Of a DNA stretch of 64,000 bases, positions 27,196-36,083 are shown one piece after another. The notes under the pieces were generated by a model, which searched no databases, was not told the origin of the DNA, and was given only the letters and a program-made list of their open reading frames with translations. Positions within the stretch are counted from its first letter, which is position 1, and each line of letters opens with the position of its first letter. Position numbers and translations under genes: made by a program. Origin of the DNA: Planctomycetales bacterium (GTDB taxonomy: Bacteria > Planctomycetota > Planctomycetia > Isosphaerales > Isosphaeraceae); contig DAIDKV010000161.1 in the NCBI GenBank assembly GCA_027449865.1, forward strand, positions 1 to 64,000, in the 5' to 3' direction.

Positions 27196-28527
27196 TCAGG
27201 ATTGCGGGTTAGCCTCTCCTCCGGCGGGTGCGGCGCCCGCATCCGCGCCCGGTTCGGCAGGGTTCTCAGCCGGAGTTTCGGGTGGCGGCGGCGGGTTGAG
27301 CTCGATGCCCTCGGACGGGATGAAGCCAAACGGAGGCTGCTTCGGGTCACGGAGCAGTTGCGGGCGGACCTGACCGACTTCTCGAAGGCCCAGAACCAGG
27401 CCCGATTGCGTGCCGAAGTAGATTCGGTCGTTGAATCGGTTCACGAGGTAAAGAGGGTATTCCCGAAGGTTGAGCCCAGCCCGGAGGTGAGACGCCGCCG
27501 GATCGATGACGATTCGACCGGTCGTACGATCCACGACGAAGAGATCGCGGTTATACGAGCGGAGATAGACCTTCGTCGGCGAGATCGAAACAAGCTGGCC
27601 ACCCTGGGTCGGAATCGTCCATCGAGGCTCGCCGGTCTTGGGGTCGAGGCTGGAAAGGCTCCCCTCAATGTTGATCACGTAGATGTCTTCGCCGGCGACC
27701 AGCGGGGCCTGCTCAATCGGCGCTCCGCTCGGGAAATTCCAGAGCGGCTTGGCGGTCACGAGGTCCGTCGCGTAGAGGAGTTTGTCAGCGGAAGGAATCA
27801 GCAGGGTCCGAGAACCATAAGCGCCCAGTCCCTCGCCAATCGCGCCGCCGGTTGTGAAGCGATACATCACAGTCGGATCATCGGCCAGGACTACCCACGC
27901 CTTATGGTCACCCCCGCCGAAAGCGATCAGTTTCTCGGCTGGGAGCGGCCGAGTCTTGATCGCCTTGCCGGCATGGTACGACCACAACGGGAGCGGCTTA
28001 TCGTAGATGTGCTCGATCCCCTTGTTGTCCAGGTACTTCAGCCGGAAGGCCTTGATCATCCCGTCGCTCATTCCGAGCAGGACGCGAGAGTCGTCGCAGG
28101 CAGGTGTGCTTGAAGGAAGCGTACCCAGGTCGACCTTCCAGAGCATTCGGCCAGTCCCACGATCAAGGCCGTAGAGTGTGTTCGCGCTGGTGGCAAAAAC
28201 GGCCCACGTGTTGGCGGCCGTACCGGCGGCGAAACCCGAGCGTCCCCCCAGTTCGGCGGACCAGAGGATACGTCCGGTCTCCGGGTCAATTGTGTGCAAC
28301 CGGGCGTGGGATGTCTGTGCGAAGAGAAGGTCGGATGTCCGACTGATCTGAACCAGCCGTTCGGAACCGATCAGCGGAATCACGGAGAACCAGTTTCGCT
28401 CAAGCCCAGTCCGCTCGAGGGGCGTCCGGCCCGGGATCAGATCCCTCGCAAATGGCAACTGGGCCCGCGCCGGAGGGCCGGCGACGCACACGAGAACCAG
28501 CCAAACCAGGAGGGATCGGCGGAGCAT
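27196..28527 (-). CDS. Exported PQQ-like beta-propeller repeat protein
   Basis: 443 aa with a signal peptide (1-22, PPARAQ). At least four propeller blades are visible, with the recurring pattern xLYGLDRGTGRMLWKV, LLYATDLVTAKPLWNF, SLSSLDPKTGEPRWTI and LFVVDRTTGRIV. The fold is of the BamB/PQQ type but there is no dehydrogenase catalytic pattern. The C-terminal 45 residues are Pro/Ala/Glu-rich. Planctomycetes carry many such proteins of unknown role; scaffold or outer-membrane assembly functions are guesses. GGAAAGG precedes the ATG. Confidence 0.85.
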   Translation of the reverse strand: MLRRSLLVWLVLVCVAGPPARAQLPFARDLIPGRTPLERTGLERNWFSVIPLIGSERLVQISRTSDLLFAQTSHARLHTIDPETGRILWSAELGGRSGFAAGTAANTWAVFATSANTLYGLDRGTGRMLWKVDLGTLPSSTPACDDSRVLLGMSDGMIKAFRLKYLDNKGIEHIYDKPLPLWSYHAGKAIKTRPLPAEKLIAFGGGDHKAWVVLADDPTVMYRFTTGGAIGEGLGAYGSRTLLIPSADKLLYATDLVTAKPLWNFPSGAPIEQAPLVAGEDIYVINIEGSLSSLDPKTGEPRWTIPTQGGQLVSISPTKVYLRSYNRDLFVVDRTTGRIVIDPAASHLRAGLNLREYPLYLVNRFNDRIYFGTQSGLVLGLREVGQVRPQLLRDPKQPPFGFIPSEGIELNPPPPPETPAENPAEPGADAGAAPAGGEANPQS

Positions 28528-28620
28528 GGAGCGGTCCTTTCCAGGATCCGAAGGAGATGTCCGGGTCGAGGCCCGGCCTCAACGGTGATCAATCATCCCT
28601 AGCCGACGCCCTGGGTCGCG

Positions 28621-29646
28621 TCAAGCAAACCGGGGCGGTCCATCCCTGTCATCGTCGTCATAGAACACCCAATCGGCATCCGGCCCACCTTCCTCGGCCG
28701 CCGACTCCTTGATGTCATCCTCCTCGGGGTCGATTTTGACGCCACCAGGCTCGGGGCTCGTAACGGTTGCCGCGAGACATTTCGGGCAGGCGGATGCCGT
28801 TCCGGTGTAGGGCGAGGCACACCGTGGACAGAGGCCGACGCTCCGCCGGAGAGTCGGCAGAGAGGCGTGGAGGCTCGCCCCCTCCACAGTCCGGGCGAAG
28901 GTCTCCGCGACCATGGTTGCCAGTTCGACGACATCCGCCTGAATCCGACCGCCACGAAGCCGTCGATGGATGACCTCAAGGAACCATCGCGAGAGTTCGC
29001 GCTCCAGGTCGTCGCGACGTTCGTTGTCGAGTTTGGGATCGAGACCTCGAAAGAGTTCCAGGACCCGAGCGGGATCATTCACACGTCGGGCCGCCTGGAT
29101 CTCGGCGAGATGACATTCGAGGGCCTCGCGACGGGCAACAGCCAGCCCTTCCGCCCGCCCAGCGAGTGCAGGGTCGTTGGGATAACGCTCGGCGAACTGG
29201 CTGAGGAGGTTCCCGGCATCACGAAACTGGGTTGCCTGGAGCGCCTGGTCAATCTCGGCGAGGAGACGGGCCCGATCGTCGACGGCAAGCGAGTGAGATG
29301 TGGAGGTCAGGCGCCGGATCAATTCTTCCGAGATCCTCTCCAGGGCTACCACAGCGCGTCCGGCGAGTTCAGATCGGGTCTGTTCAACACGATCTTGTTG
29401 ATCCAGACGAGTCGAGGCGATCACGGTCGCCTGCTCGATCGCGATCCCGAGAAGACCAGAGAAGAGCGTGATGGCACCAGCTTCGAGGACGGCCGCTGCT
29501 AGAGTGGCGGGATTCCAAGGGTTCTCGGCGATTCGCTCGATCGTCCGAGAAGCGCCCCAGGCCAGTCCGACCGCCAGCAACGCCAGCCCCATTGGGCGGC
29601 CGGAAATGAGAAAAGGTCGGCGATTCGCGAAGTTGGTCGGTCGCAT
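28621..29646 (-). CDS. Membrane protein with helical domain and C-terminal zinc ribbon
   Basis: 341 aa, family not recognised. Two membrane helices lie at about 17-34 and 48-72 (MGLALLAVGLAWGAS and AITLFSGLLGIAIEQA). A long, charged helical region (75-250) contains TPR-like stretches (LLSQFAERYPNDPALAGRAEGL). A zinc ribbon at about 275-295 has CPRC and CPKC knuckles, and the C-terminus is very acidic (DDDDRD). The order suggests an inner-membrane protein with a cytosolic metal-binding regulatory tail. Neighbours give no functional clue. Confidence 0.7.
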   Translation of the reverse strand: MRPTNFANRRPFLISGRPMGLALLAVGLAWGASRTIERIAENPWNPATLAAAVLEAGAITLFSGLLGIAIEQATVIASTRLDQQDRVEQTRSELAGRAVVALERISEELIRRLTSTSHSLAVDDRARLLAEIDQALQATQFRDAGNLLSQFAERYPNDPALAGRAEGLAVARREALECHLAEIQAARRVNDPARVLELFRGLDPKLDNERRDDLERELSRWFLEVIHRRLRGGRIQADVVELATMVAETFARTVEGASLHASLPTLRRSVGLCPRCASPYTGTASACPKCLAATVTSPEPGGVKIDPEEDDIKESAAEEGGPDADWVFYDDDDRDGPPRFA

Positions 29647-29875
29647 GATGAAAGATACGGACTCCGGAAGCGGACCCAGGGTCAGGCCTCCAGGAATTAT
29701 TCAATGGTTGGGGCTTCAGGGCCAGCGGTGGCCTTCAGGAATCCGCGAAGGCAAGAGGACCTCGCCGACAGGCCAATGGCCAACCCGCAAGGTCCTCCCT
29801 GGATCGATCCAATCCTGAGCCCAGGCGATTTGCTATCCGCTGGCTCGACTTGATGCAACGGGCGTTGCCAGTTCG

Positions 29876-30409
29876 TTACGCTCCGAATTGGCGGGCGATT
29901 CGGTTTGTTGCCACCCGCTCTTCCTCGAGGATCGACTCATCGAGGTGGTAGAACATCAAGTAGGCATCCTCGCCGGTGTCCAGGTAATGCTCACGGACGA
30001 CCTCGGAGGCCCGGAAGCCGTTAATCCGGAAAAATAACTGGGCGGCAAGGTTCGTTTCGCGGACGTAGAGAGCGATCCGGTTCCGCCGCTGGGCCGAGAG
30101 CTTCCCGACCAGTTTGAGAAGCATCTGCCGTCCGACTCCCTTTCTCCGGAATTCGGGGTGGGCGGCAAAGTCGAGCACATGAATCTTGTTGCGGTGCAGC
30201 TCGTAGATCATGAAGCCGACGATCCGCTCGCCGTGTTCGGCGACCATCCCGATGCAGTTCCGCTGCCGCAGGACGCGAAGGAACTCCTCCTCGCACCACG
30301 GGTACTCAAAGCTCGCGTGCTCGATGGCGAGGACCTCGGGCATGTCGCGCCGAATCATCCACCGAATGTGCACGCGGGTTTGCGCGGGGGAGGTGGGGAA
30401 CGTGTTCAT
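29876..30409 (-). CDS. rimI: GNAT acetyltransferase, RimI-like
   Basis: 177 aa from the ATG at 30409, chosen for the AAGGAGGCGCG ribosome site. GNAT motif A is present as HPEFRRKGVGRQML (acetyl-CoA pyrophosphate loop), preceded by VGFMIYELHRNKIHVLDFA and followed by ALYVRETNLAAQLFFRINGFRA, the arrangement of RimI, which acetylates the N-terminus of ribosomal protein S18. The C-terminal 20 residues are charged and extend beyond typical RimI (about 150 aa). Other N-terminal acetyltransferases of the family cannot be excluded. Confidence 0.8.
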   Translation of the reverse strand: MNTFPTSPAQTRVHIRWMIRRDMPEVLAIEHASFEYPWCEEEFLRVLRQRNCIGMVAEHGERIVGFMIYELHRNKIHVLDFAAHPEFRRKGVGRQMLLKLVGKLSAQRRNRIALYVRETNLAAQLFFRINGFRASEVVREHYLDTGEDAYLMFYHLDESILEEERVATNRIARQFGA

Positions 30410-30931
30410 CGCGCCTCCTTCCATGGGGCCGAACGGACGAGCTCCGACCGTTGAGCCGCCCTGGGACATCCTGTCAGAGCGATATTAAACCTGCGACCCC
30501 GGCGGCAGCGATTGGTCGGAGGTGATCCGGACAGGGCAAGCGAGAGGAAGCGAAGATGCAGCCCCGATCCGGTTCCGTCGAGGCGGGGCGGATTCTATCG
30601 AAGAGACGTCTCCCTGCCAAGGGACCTTCCGCCTCGTCCTCGAGCCCCGCCGACCCCCAATTTCCGCCGGGAAAAACCGGAAGGAATCCATGCCTCCCGG
30701 TCCCCTCCTCGAGCCTAGGCCGCCCGAGCTAGTTTTAATATCGGACAGCAGCCGCTCCGATCGTGAGGAATGCGCGAGTCAACCTGATCGGAAAGAACCG
30801 CCACGAGAAACAGGCCAGCCCCCCCAGCCCCTTGCCGAGTTTGCGGCCTGTTCCAAGTTTATCTAGGCACAAAGTCCGCCACCCCATCAGTATCATCGAC
30901 GACCCTGGTCGGAATGCGGGAAGTCGCCGGC
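30410..30931. other. 522-bp intergenic region
   Basis: No supported gene; the short frames here have no homology-like features and the composition is irregular. A weak inverted repeat (AAACAGGCC at 30808-30816, GGCCTGTT at 30845-30852) lies beyond the DUF1571 stop and could help end that transcript. Confidence 0.35.
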
Positions 30932-32011
30932 TCAGAATCGACCAAAGGCATAGGCGGAGTTCGAGACATCGAAGTCGATCTCTGTGAGTCCGACGTTCAA
31001 CTTCAGATCGTTGTAGGTGTACTCCTCAACCAGGGGGGGTTCAGGGTCGGAAGCGGTCGGCCACTCGAAGGCTTCGAAGTGGATGGGGAGTCCCAGGGCA
31101 TGGTCGATGTAGAGATGGACGCGGTAGAACATGTAGTCGGGGCTCTTACGAGAGTGAGTGACCGTGATTCGGTGGCAGGGCCTGGAGCCAACCATCTTTT
31201 CGCAGAACTCGACATTGGTTTCCTTCGAGTCCAGTTCCGCAGTCCAGCGGGCTTCAAGGGTTTCGAGGAGAGGACCGATGCCCGCCTCAGTGATCGGATG
31301 CCGGCAATCCGACATGGCTCGCGGACCCAGGGGATCGAGGTGAAGGGTTCCGGCGATCAATCGCCCGAGCCCGACATCATGGGCGAGCACCTTGCCATCG
31401 TGCCTTCCCTCGATGTAAATAGCCTCGCGACCGGCGGCGGGTTGCCGGAACTTGAGGTACACGCTACGAGGCTGTGTACGGGCCTTCATGTACATGATGT
31501 GGGGGATACCCAGCCGTCCGTCGATTCGTTCCCTCTTCTCGAGGGTGCAGACGTAGTCACGAACCCTCTCGTATCGCTCCTGGCATTCCTCAATGGCCCG
31601 GAGGGCCCGGGCGATGGGGGCGTCCAGCGCTTCGGGGAACTGGTCGCCAGAGACGTTTTCCAGAGCCCGGTGGGCCGTGGAACCCACCAGGTCCGAGGAT
31701 TCCGTCGGCTCGACCAGAGCGATGGCGGGCGGACGCGGGGCGATCGAGGTTTCCGCAGACGGAGACTCTTCAGAAATGGGGGAGAACGCAATCGTCGAAG
31801 TCCGACTCGATGCCATCTCTCGATGCTCGGCCGAGAATCGAGTAGGGCCCGCGGTCCAGAGAAGTCCCAGGCCACTCGCCACGCCGAGCATAAGCCAGTA
31901 TCGTCGCGGGCTTGTTAGGCGTTCCAGCTCCAGATTCGGTAACACGCGGCTACGGCCTCCGTTCCTCGATTCCTTCCTCTTAAGGACGGGCCCAGTCATT
32001 GGGGTTGCCAT
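30932..32011 (-). CDS. DUF1571 family protein
   Basis: 359 aa. A signal anchor is at about 37-55 (YWLMLGVASGLGLLWTAG) after a basic N-terminus. The conserved part (about 150-355) matches the planctomycete-rich DUF1571 family: YERVRDYVCTLEKRERIDG, MYMKARTQPRSVYLKF, GREAIYIEGRHDGKVLAHD, VGSRPCHRITVTH and the C-terminal LVEEYTYNDLKLNVGLTEIDFD. The fold resembles LolA/LolB-type lipid-binding barrels, which is an inference from the pattern. No enzymatic residues are evident. Confidence 0.8.
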   Translation of the reverse strand: MATPMTGPVLKRKESRNGGRSRVLPNLELERLTSPRRYWLMLGVASGLGLLWTAGPTRFSAEHREMASSRTSTIAFSPISEESPSAETSIAPRPPAIALVEPTESSDLVGSTAHRALENVSGDQFPEALDAPIARALRAIEECQERYERVRDYVCTLEKRERIDGRLGIPHIMYMKARTQPRSVYLKFRQPAAGREAIYIEGRHDGKVLAHDVGLGRLIAGTLHLDPLGPRAMSDCRHPITEAGIGPLLETLEARWTAELDSKETNVEFCEKMVGSRPCHRITVTHSRKSPDYMFYRVHLYIDHALGLPIHFEAFEWPTASDPEPPLVEEYTYNDLKLNVGLTEIDFDVSNSAYAFGRF

Positions 32012-32410
32012 GAGAGGTTCGCCTTCGGCCCGCGGGCCAGGTGTGCCACGGGGATCATCAGGGGCGTTCGGGTCTTGAACTTGCCCGCGTGTATCCCATT
32101 ATGACGATGGATTGGGAGAGATGTCGATGCTCCCTCGGGCGTCGACCTGTGGGATTTGCGGAGCCATTTCCGCCCGTCTCTCAAGACCATGGCTCTCACG
32201 AATCTCCTCTTTTTTCGACAGGAGCAACTCCTGGACCAAAGCTGTGTCGGACGCACAAAGCCCCTGGGATGGAAATAAACCCGGTTTGATTGATATAACC
32301 GGACAGGTGGAGACCTCACCGACTTACAATACTTGGTCAACTTTTCAATCCGGCTCGCCCTCGGCCATACACCAAGGTGGGCGTACAGAGTAATCAGGAG
32401 ACTTGCCGCC
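32012..32410. other. Divergent region between the DUF1571 gene and the MBL-fold gene
   Basis: 399 bp without a gene. An AT-rich patch at 32279-32335 includes TACAAT (32325-32330), a possible -10 for the plus-strand operon, but the upstream -35 is poor. Confidence 0.35.
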
Positions 32411-33079
32411 GTGCCGGACTATTCGATCGAGATCGTGGAGTCGGCTCCATTCGCCCAGAACGGCTATATCCTCCGACGCGAGGGATTCTCCACCGCTCTG
32501 GTCGTGGACCCCGGGTTCGAGACGACCCCCATCCTCGAGTACCTTGAGCGAGAGAAACTCACCCCGGCCATAATCCTGAACACGCATGGGCATGTCGATC
32601 ATATCGCCGGGAATGCAACGATGAAGCAAGCCTTTCCCGACGTTCCACTCGTCATTGGGCGAGGTGACGAGTCCATGCTCTCGAACCCCGATCTGAACCT
32701 CAGCACACCGTTTGGCCTACCTGTAACCAGCCCGCCAGCCGATCGGACGGTCGAAGACGGAGACCGGATTCAAGCTGCAGGCTTCTCGTTCCTGGTCCGC
32801 GAAATTCCTGGACATAGCCCGGGTTCGGTTGTCTACATCGCCGAGGGGATATCGCCGTCCATCGTTCTTGGCGGCGACGTTCTCTTCGCTGGATCCGTTG
32901 GCCGAGCCGACTTCCCGGGCGGCGATTTCGCCCTGCTCAAGTCAGGCATCCGCTCGAAACTCTTCAACCTTCCGGAGGATACCCTGGTCTACCCGGGCCA
33001 TGGCCCGGCCACCACGATCGGAGCGGAACGCCGGTCGAACCCCTTCGTCGGCGAGCAAGCCGGGCTGTTCTTCGCATGA
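32411..33079 (+). CDS. MBL-fold metallo-hydrolase (glyoxalase II-like)
   Basis: 222 aa from a GTG at 32411 that follows CAGGAGACTTGCCGCC; the frame extends 26 codons upstream without a good site. The metallo-beta-lactamase motif THGHVDHIAG, then GHSPGSVVY, GGDVLF and the final YPGHGPATTIGAE give the two-metal site of the glyoxalase II/YcbL-type small hydrolases. The likely substrate is a thioester or similar. It overlaps the next gene as ATGA, so the two are translationally coupled. Confidence 0.88.
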   Translation: MPDYSIEIVESAPFAQNGYILRREGFSTALVVDPGFETTPILEYLEREKLTPAIILNTHGHVDHIAGNATMKQAFPDVPLVIGRGDESMLSNPDLNLSTPFGLPVTSPPADRTVEDGDRIQAAGFSFLVREIPGHSPGSVVYIAEGISPSIVLGGDVLFAGSVGRADFPGGDFALLKSGIRSKLFNLPEDTLVYPGHGPATTIGAERRSNPFVGEQAGLFFA

Positions 33080-33798
33080 GCCGTCTCTGGGCGATCTCTG
33101 ACCTGCACCTTTCCTTCGGTCGCCCCGATCGACGCGATCGGTACGCCGGACGATGGCGCGACCATGCCGCAAGGATCGAGAATGCCTGGCGCGAATCCGT
33201 CCACCCTGACGATGTGGTCCTACTCCCCGGCGACCTTTCATCAGCGCGCAATCATCGAGAAATCCAACCCGATCTCGAATGGCTGGGAGGTCTCCCAGGT
33301 CTCAAGGTCCTCGCCCCTGGCAACCACGATCGATGGTGGAACGGAGCGGTACCCGTCCGCCGGATCCTGCGCCGTGGAATGATCGCGGTCGATGGCGACG
33401 CCGCCGAGGTGGGCGACCGGATCTTTTGCGGCGCAAGAGGCGTACCCGTTCTTTCCGAAGAGGCTGCCCCTCAGGGCGGCCTCGCCGAAGCTCGTGGGTC
33501 GGCCGCTCTGGATGCCGCCCTCAAACAGGCCGACCATCTCCGAAACGGGACCGATCGCCCCATCTACGTCCTCTGGCATTTCCCCCCGTTCGATGCCCAC
33601 GGCCGCGCCGGTTCCTGCGTCGATCGCTTTGAACGGACCGGTATCCGGGCCTGTGTTTACGGTCATCTGCATATCCAGGCCCAGTGGTCGACGGCGGCTC
33701 AAGGAACGATCCGAGGTATCCGATACCATTGCGTCGCGGCCGACGCTCTCGGCTTCCGACCCCTCCGGATCGAGGGGCCCACGAACCTCGGCCGCTAA
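33076..33798 (+). CDS. Calcineurin-like metallophosphoesterase
   Basis: 240 aa. All family blocks are present: DLHLSF (D-x-H), LPGDLSSA (GD), APGNHDRW (GNHD), LWHFPPFD (His) and YGHLHIQA (GHLH). No signal peptide is present, so it should be cytosolic. It starts within the stop of the MBL-fold gene (ATGA overlap), which suggests a two-enzyme unit. The substrate is unknown. Confidence 0.9.
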   Translation: MSRLWAISDLHLSFGRPDRRDRYAGRWRDHAARIENAWRESVHPDDVVLLPGDLSSARNHREIQPDLEWLGGLPGLKVLAPGNHDRWWNGAVPVRRILRRGMIAVDGDAAEVGDRIFCGARGVPVLSEEAAPQGGLAEARGSAALDAALKQADHLRNGTDRPIYVLWHFPPFDAHGRAGSCVDRFERTGIRACVYGHLHIQAQWSTAAQGTIRGIRYHCVAADALGFRPLRIEGPTNLGR

Positions 33799-34180
33799 TT
33801 CGGGAAGTTCAAGCGACGATCGACACGGTATTCTCCTTCTCGAATCCGACGACACCGCCCATCACGCCTCCATATGACCGCTCCCTCGAAAGCCTGACCT
33901 CAAACCCATCAACCCCAACGCACTCCCAGGGTGCTCCATTTCTTTCCCCTTTTTACAACCGTCGCGGGAATTGAGCACTTGAGGTGACACTATTCTGTTC
34001 AGTAACTCCTCAAGACTGCTGAGCGGATATTTTTTTAAGTCTAATCTATATCTGGTTTTAGACACACAGAAATTCAGGTTTTGCGAAAAGCGGCACAGGA
34101 GATGCAATCTCAATGGGGCGGGATGGAGATTTGAGTTCGGTGAACTAAAGAAGAGGCCAGTACACAACCGGGAGATCACC
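33799..34180. other. Intergenic region with an AT-rich leader upstream of the second csrA
   Basis: 382 bp. Bases 33,985-34,090 are strikingly AT-rich (T7 tract, TCTAATCTATATC) for this genome and probably contain the promoter and leader of the csrA gene at 34181. I could not assign a -35/-10 pair with confidence. Confidence 0.4.
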
Positions 34181-34378
34181 ATGCTGGTTCTGAGCAGGAA
34201 GCTGGGCGAGAAGATCGTGATCGGTGACAACATCGTGGTGACGGTGGTGAAGATCGATCGGAATCAGATCCGGATTGGGATCGAGGCACCTCACGACGTG
34301 GCGGTCTATCGGGAAGAGATTGCCCCGCAGCGGTCGATGAAGTCGTCAGTCGTCGAGGCTGTTGGTGCCGGGCGCTGA
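34181..34378 (+). CDS. csrA: CsrA carbon storage regulator, second copy
   Basis: 65 aa with the canonical CsrA sequence [18 protein letters not shown]...[18 protein letters not shown], closer to E. coli CsrA in length (61 aa) than the fliW-linked copy. The RNA-binding residues at the N-terminal strand (Leu4, Arg6) and the GIEAP turn are kept. GGGAG lies 7 bp before the ATG. It stands alone, with no fliW nearby, so it may be controlled separately from the flagellar copy. Confidence 0.94.
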   Translation: MLVLSRKLGEKIVIGDNIVVTVVKIDRNQIRIGIEAPHDVAVYREEIAPQRSMKSSVVEAVGAGR

Positions 34379-34764
34379 AGAGTGTGTTCTCTCTCGTAAC
34401 CGGCAGGGGAATCCTGGTGTCCCTTGTCCTCTTTGCTTCCATGGCGGGGCGATGCTGGATTGGTTCGATCACTGCGCGACAGAGATCGTTCCCGCCCTCT
34501 CGTTCCATAACATTTCTTGCTTTCTCCGCCTGCGCATCCACGCCGGGAAGCGGTCCAGACCAACACGCACACCTGCACAGAGGGATTGTCGGCTCGTACG
34601 ACCGGCTTCAGGGATCAATAAGTTTTCTCGGGATCTGGGACGATGGGTGAGGCGAGGGCCTCATAATGGTTGGCGAGGCCAGTCTGACCACATTTCCTGA
34701 AGTGGTCGGCGAGGAGATGAGTCATTCCTGGGTGGTTAGGATGAGTCGTAAGGACGAGCCTGCC
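34379..34764. other. 386-bp intergenic region
   Basis: I see no supported gene, RNA or clear regulatory element. Short frames on both strands have no ribosome site or recognisable motif. Confidence 0.35.
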
Positions 34765-35914
34765 TCAGTCGATCGCCTCGAACTCGCGCCCATGCAAGAT
34801 CAACCAGGTGGCGGCCCTTGCCCGTAGTTCGGGATCCGTTGGCGAGCGAACAAGGGCTTCGCTAATCCGGTCAAACTCGGCACGCTCCGCGCGGAGGTGC
34901 TCGATCGACTGACCTTCCTTGCGAGCCTCATCCGATCGGCCGAGCCGATTGAGAACGAGCATCCGGCGGTATCGGACCTGTGGGTCGAAGGGGTCGGCTT
35001 GCACGGAGCGGTTGCAATAATCGAGGGCGCGATCGGGCCGGCTGTCGGCGATCTCTTGCTCGGCGAGTGCCGAGTGGATGGCAGGATCGGTCGGGGCAAG
35101 TTGAAGAGCGTGCCCGAGCCATTCCGTGGCGCGTTCGGACTCGCCCTTCGCGACTGCGTTGAGCCCCGCGCCGAGGTTTCCCATCGGGTCATTGGGACGG
35201 AGAGCCAGGTAACAGTCGTATTCGTCGGCAGCCTGGGCGTACCGGTGCAGTGAGCGGAGCAGATCAGCCAGGCCAAAGTGTGCGGGTGCCAGCGATGAAT
35301 CGCGGCGAAGAGCCTCGCGGTAGTAGGCGAGAACAGCCTGGGCGTTATCACCGGTGCGGGTCCCAACCTCCGTAAGTAACAGGTAGGGGCGTCCGTCGTC
35401 GGGCGACTCGCGCCCTTCGTGACAGGACGGACCGTGCCCGTTCCAGCCGGAAGCTACCCAGGTAGACCTGGGCGAGGGCTTCGGCCAGTTCCGGGTCTGG
35501 TCCATTAAGTTCGTCGAAGGCGCGTCGGAGGTAGGGCTCGGCCTCGGCCGGTCGGCCGTCTTTGGCGAGGAACAACCCGAAGAGGCACGCCGATCGCGCG
35601 GCATCCAGTCCCAGCGACTCGGCGGTTGCCAGCTCATGGGTTGCCGTCCTTCCGTCGCCGGTGGCTCCGGCGACCCGGGCGAGGTAGTAATAGGCCTCGG
35701 CGGATCGCGGAGACGAGCGGAGCCATCGCTGAAGCGAAGCCTCGGCAACATCGGGATGACCGGCCGCAACCCCCTTCCGGACGGCCGCGGCGTCTCTTTC
35801 CTTGCCTCGCGTTGCCACGACCACCAGAATCACTGCGGCGACGGCAAGAACAGGGGCCGTGGAGATCCACCATCGGCGCAGACCGAGAGCGGGGCGCGGC
35901 GTCGCGTGCTCCAT
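34765..35914 (-). pseudogene. Membrane-anchored TPR protein, interrupted by a frameshift near 35,411-35,420
   Basis: The first part (35914 to about 35415) encodes an anchor (WWISTAPVLAVAAVILVVVATRG) and TPR-like repeats ending ...LERARSVLSR. The same repeat protein then continues in the next frame (ESPDDGRPYLLLTEVG...) to 34765 with clear TPR units such as AVLAYYREALRRDSSLAPAHFGLADLLRSL and PDRALDYCNRSVQADP. Removing one base from the GAAGG around 35,415 restores a single product of about 382 aa. It may be a real pseudogene or a sequence error. It is divergent from the TPR and cytochrome genes that follow and could belong to the same pathway. Confidence 0.75.
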
Positions 35915-36083
35915 GGGGCAGACCTGATCTTGTGACTCAAAAAATCGAAGGTGTGGCGAAGACCTAACGAGGTTTATCACAGGGAACAGGTGAGATCAAG
36001 AGGATGAGCCCATGACCGATCACTGAATCGCGGAGCCGACCGGAGTGAATCGGCCATCGCACTTGCGACCTGGCGAGGTTACG

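Noticed and set aside
30522-30866. 114-codon plus-strand frame between rimI and the DUF1571 gene
   Set aside because: Arg/Pro/Ser-rich shadow-like composition without motif or a convincing start.
34384-34650. 88-codon plus-strand frame after the second csrA
   Set aside because: No Shine-Dalgarno sequence and mixed composition; not supported as a gene.
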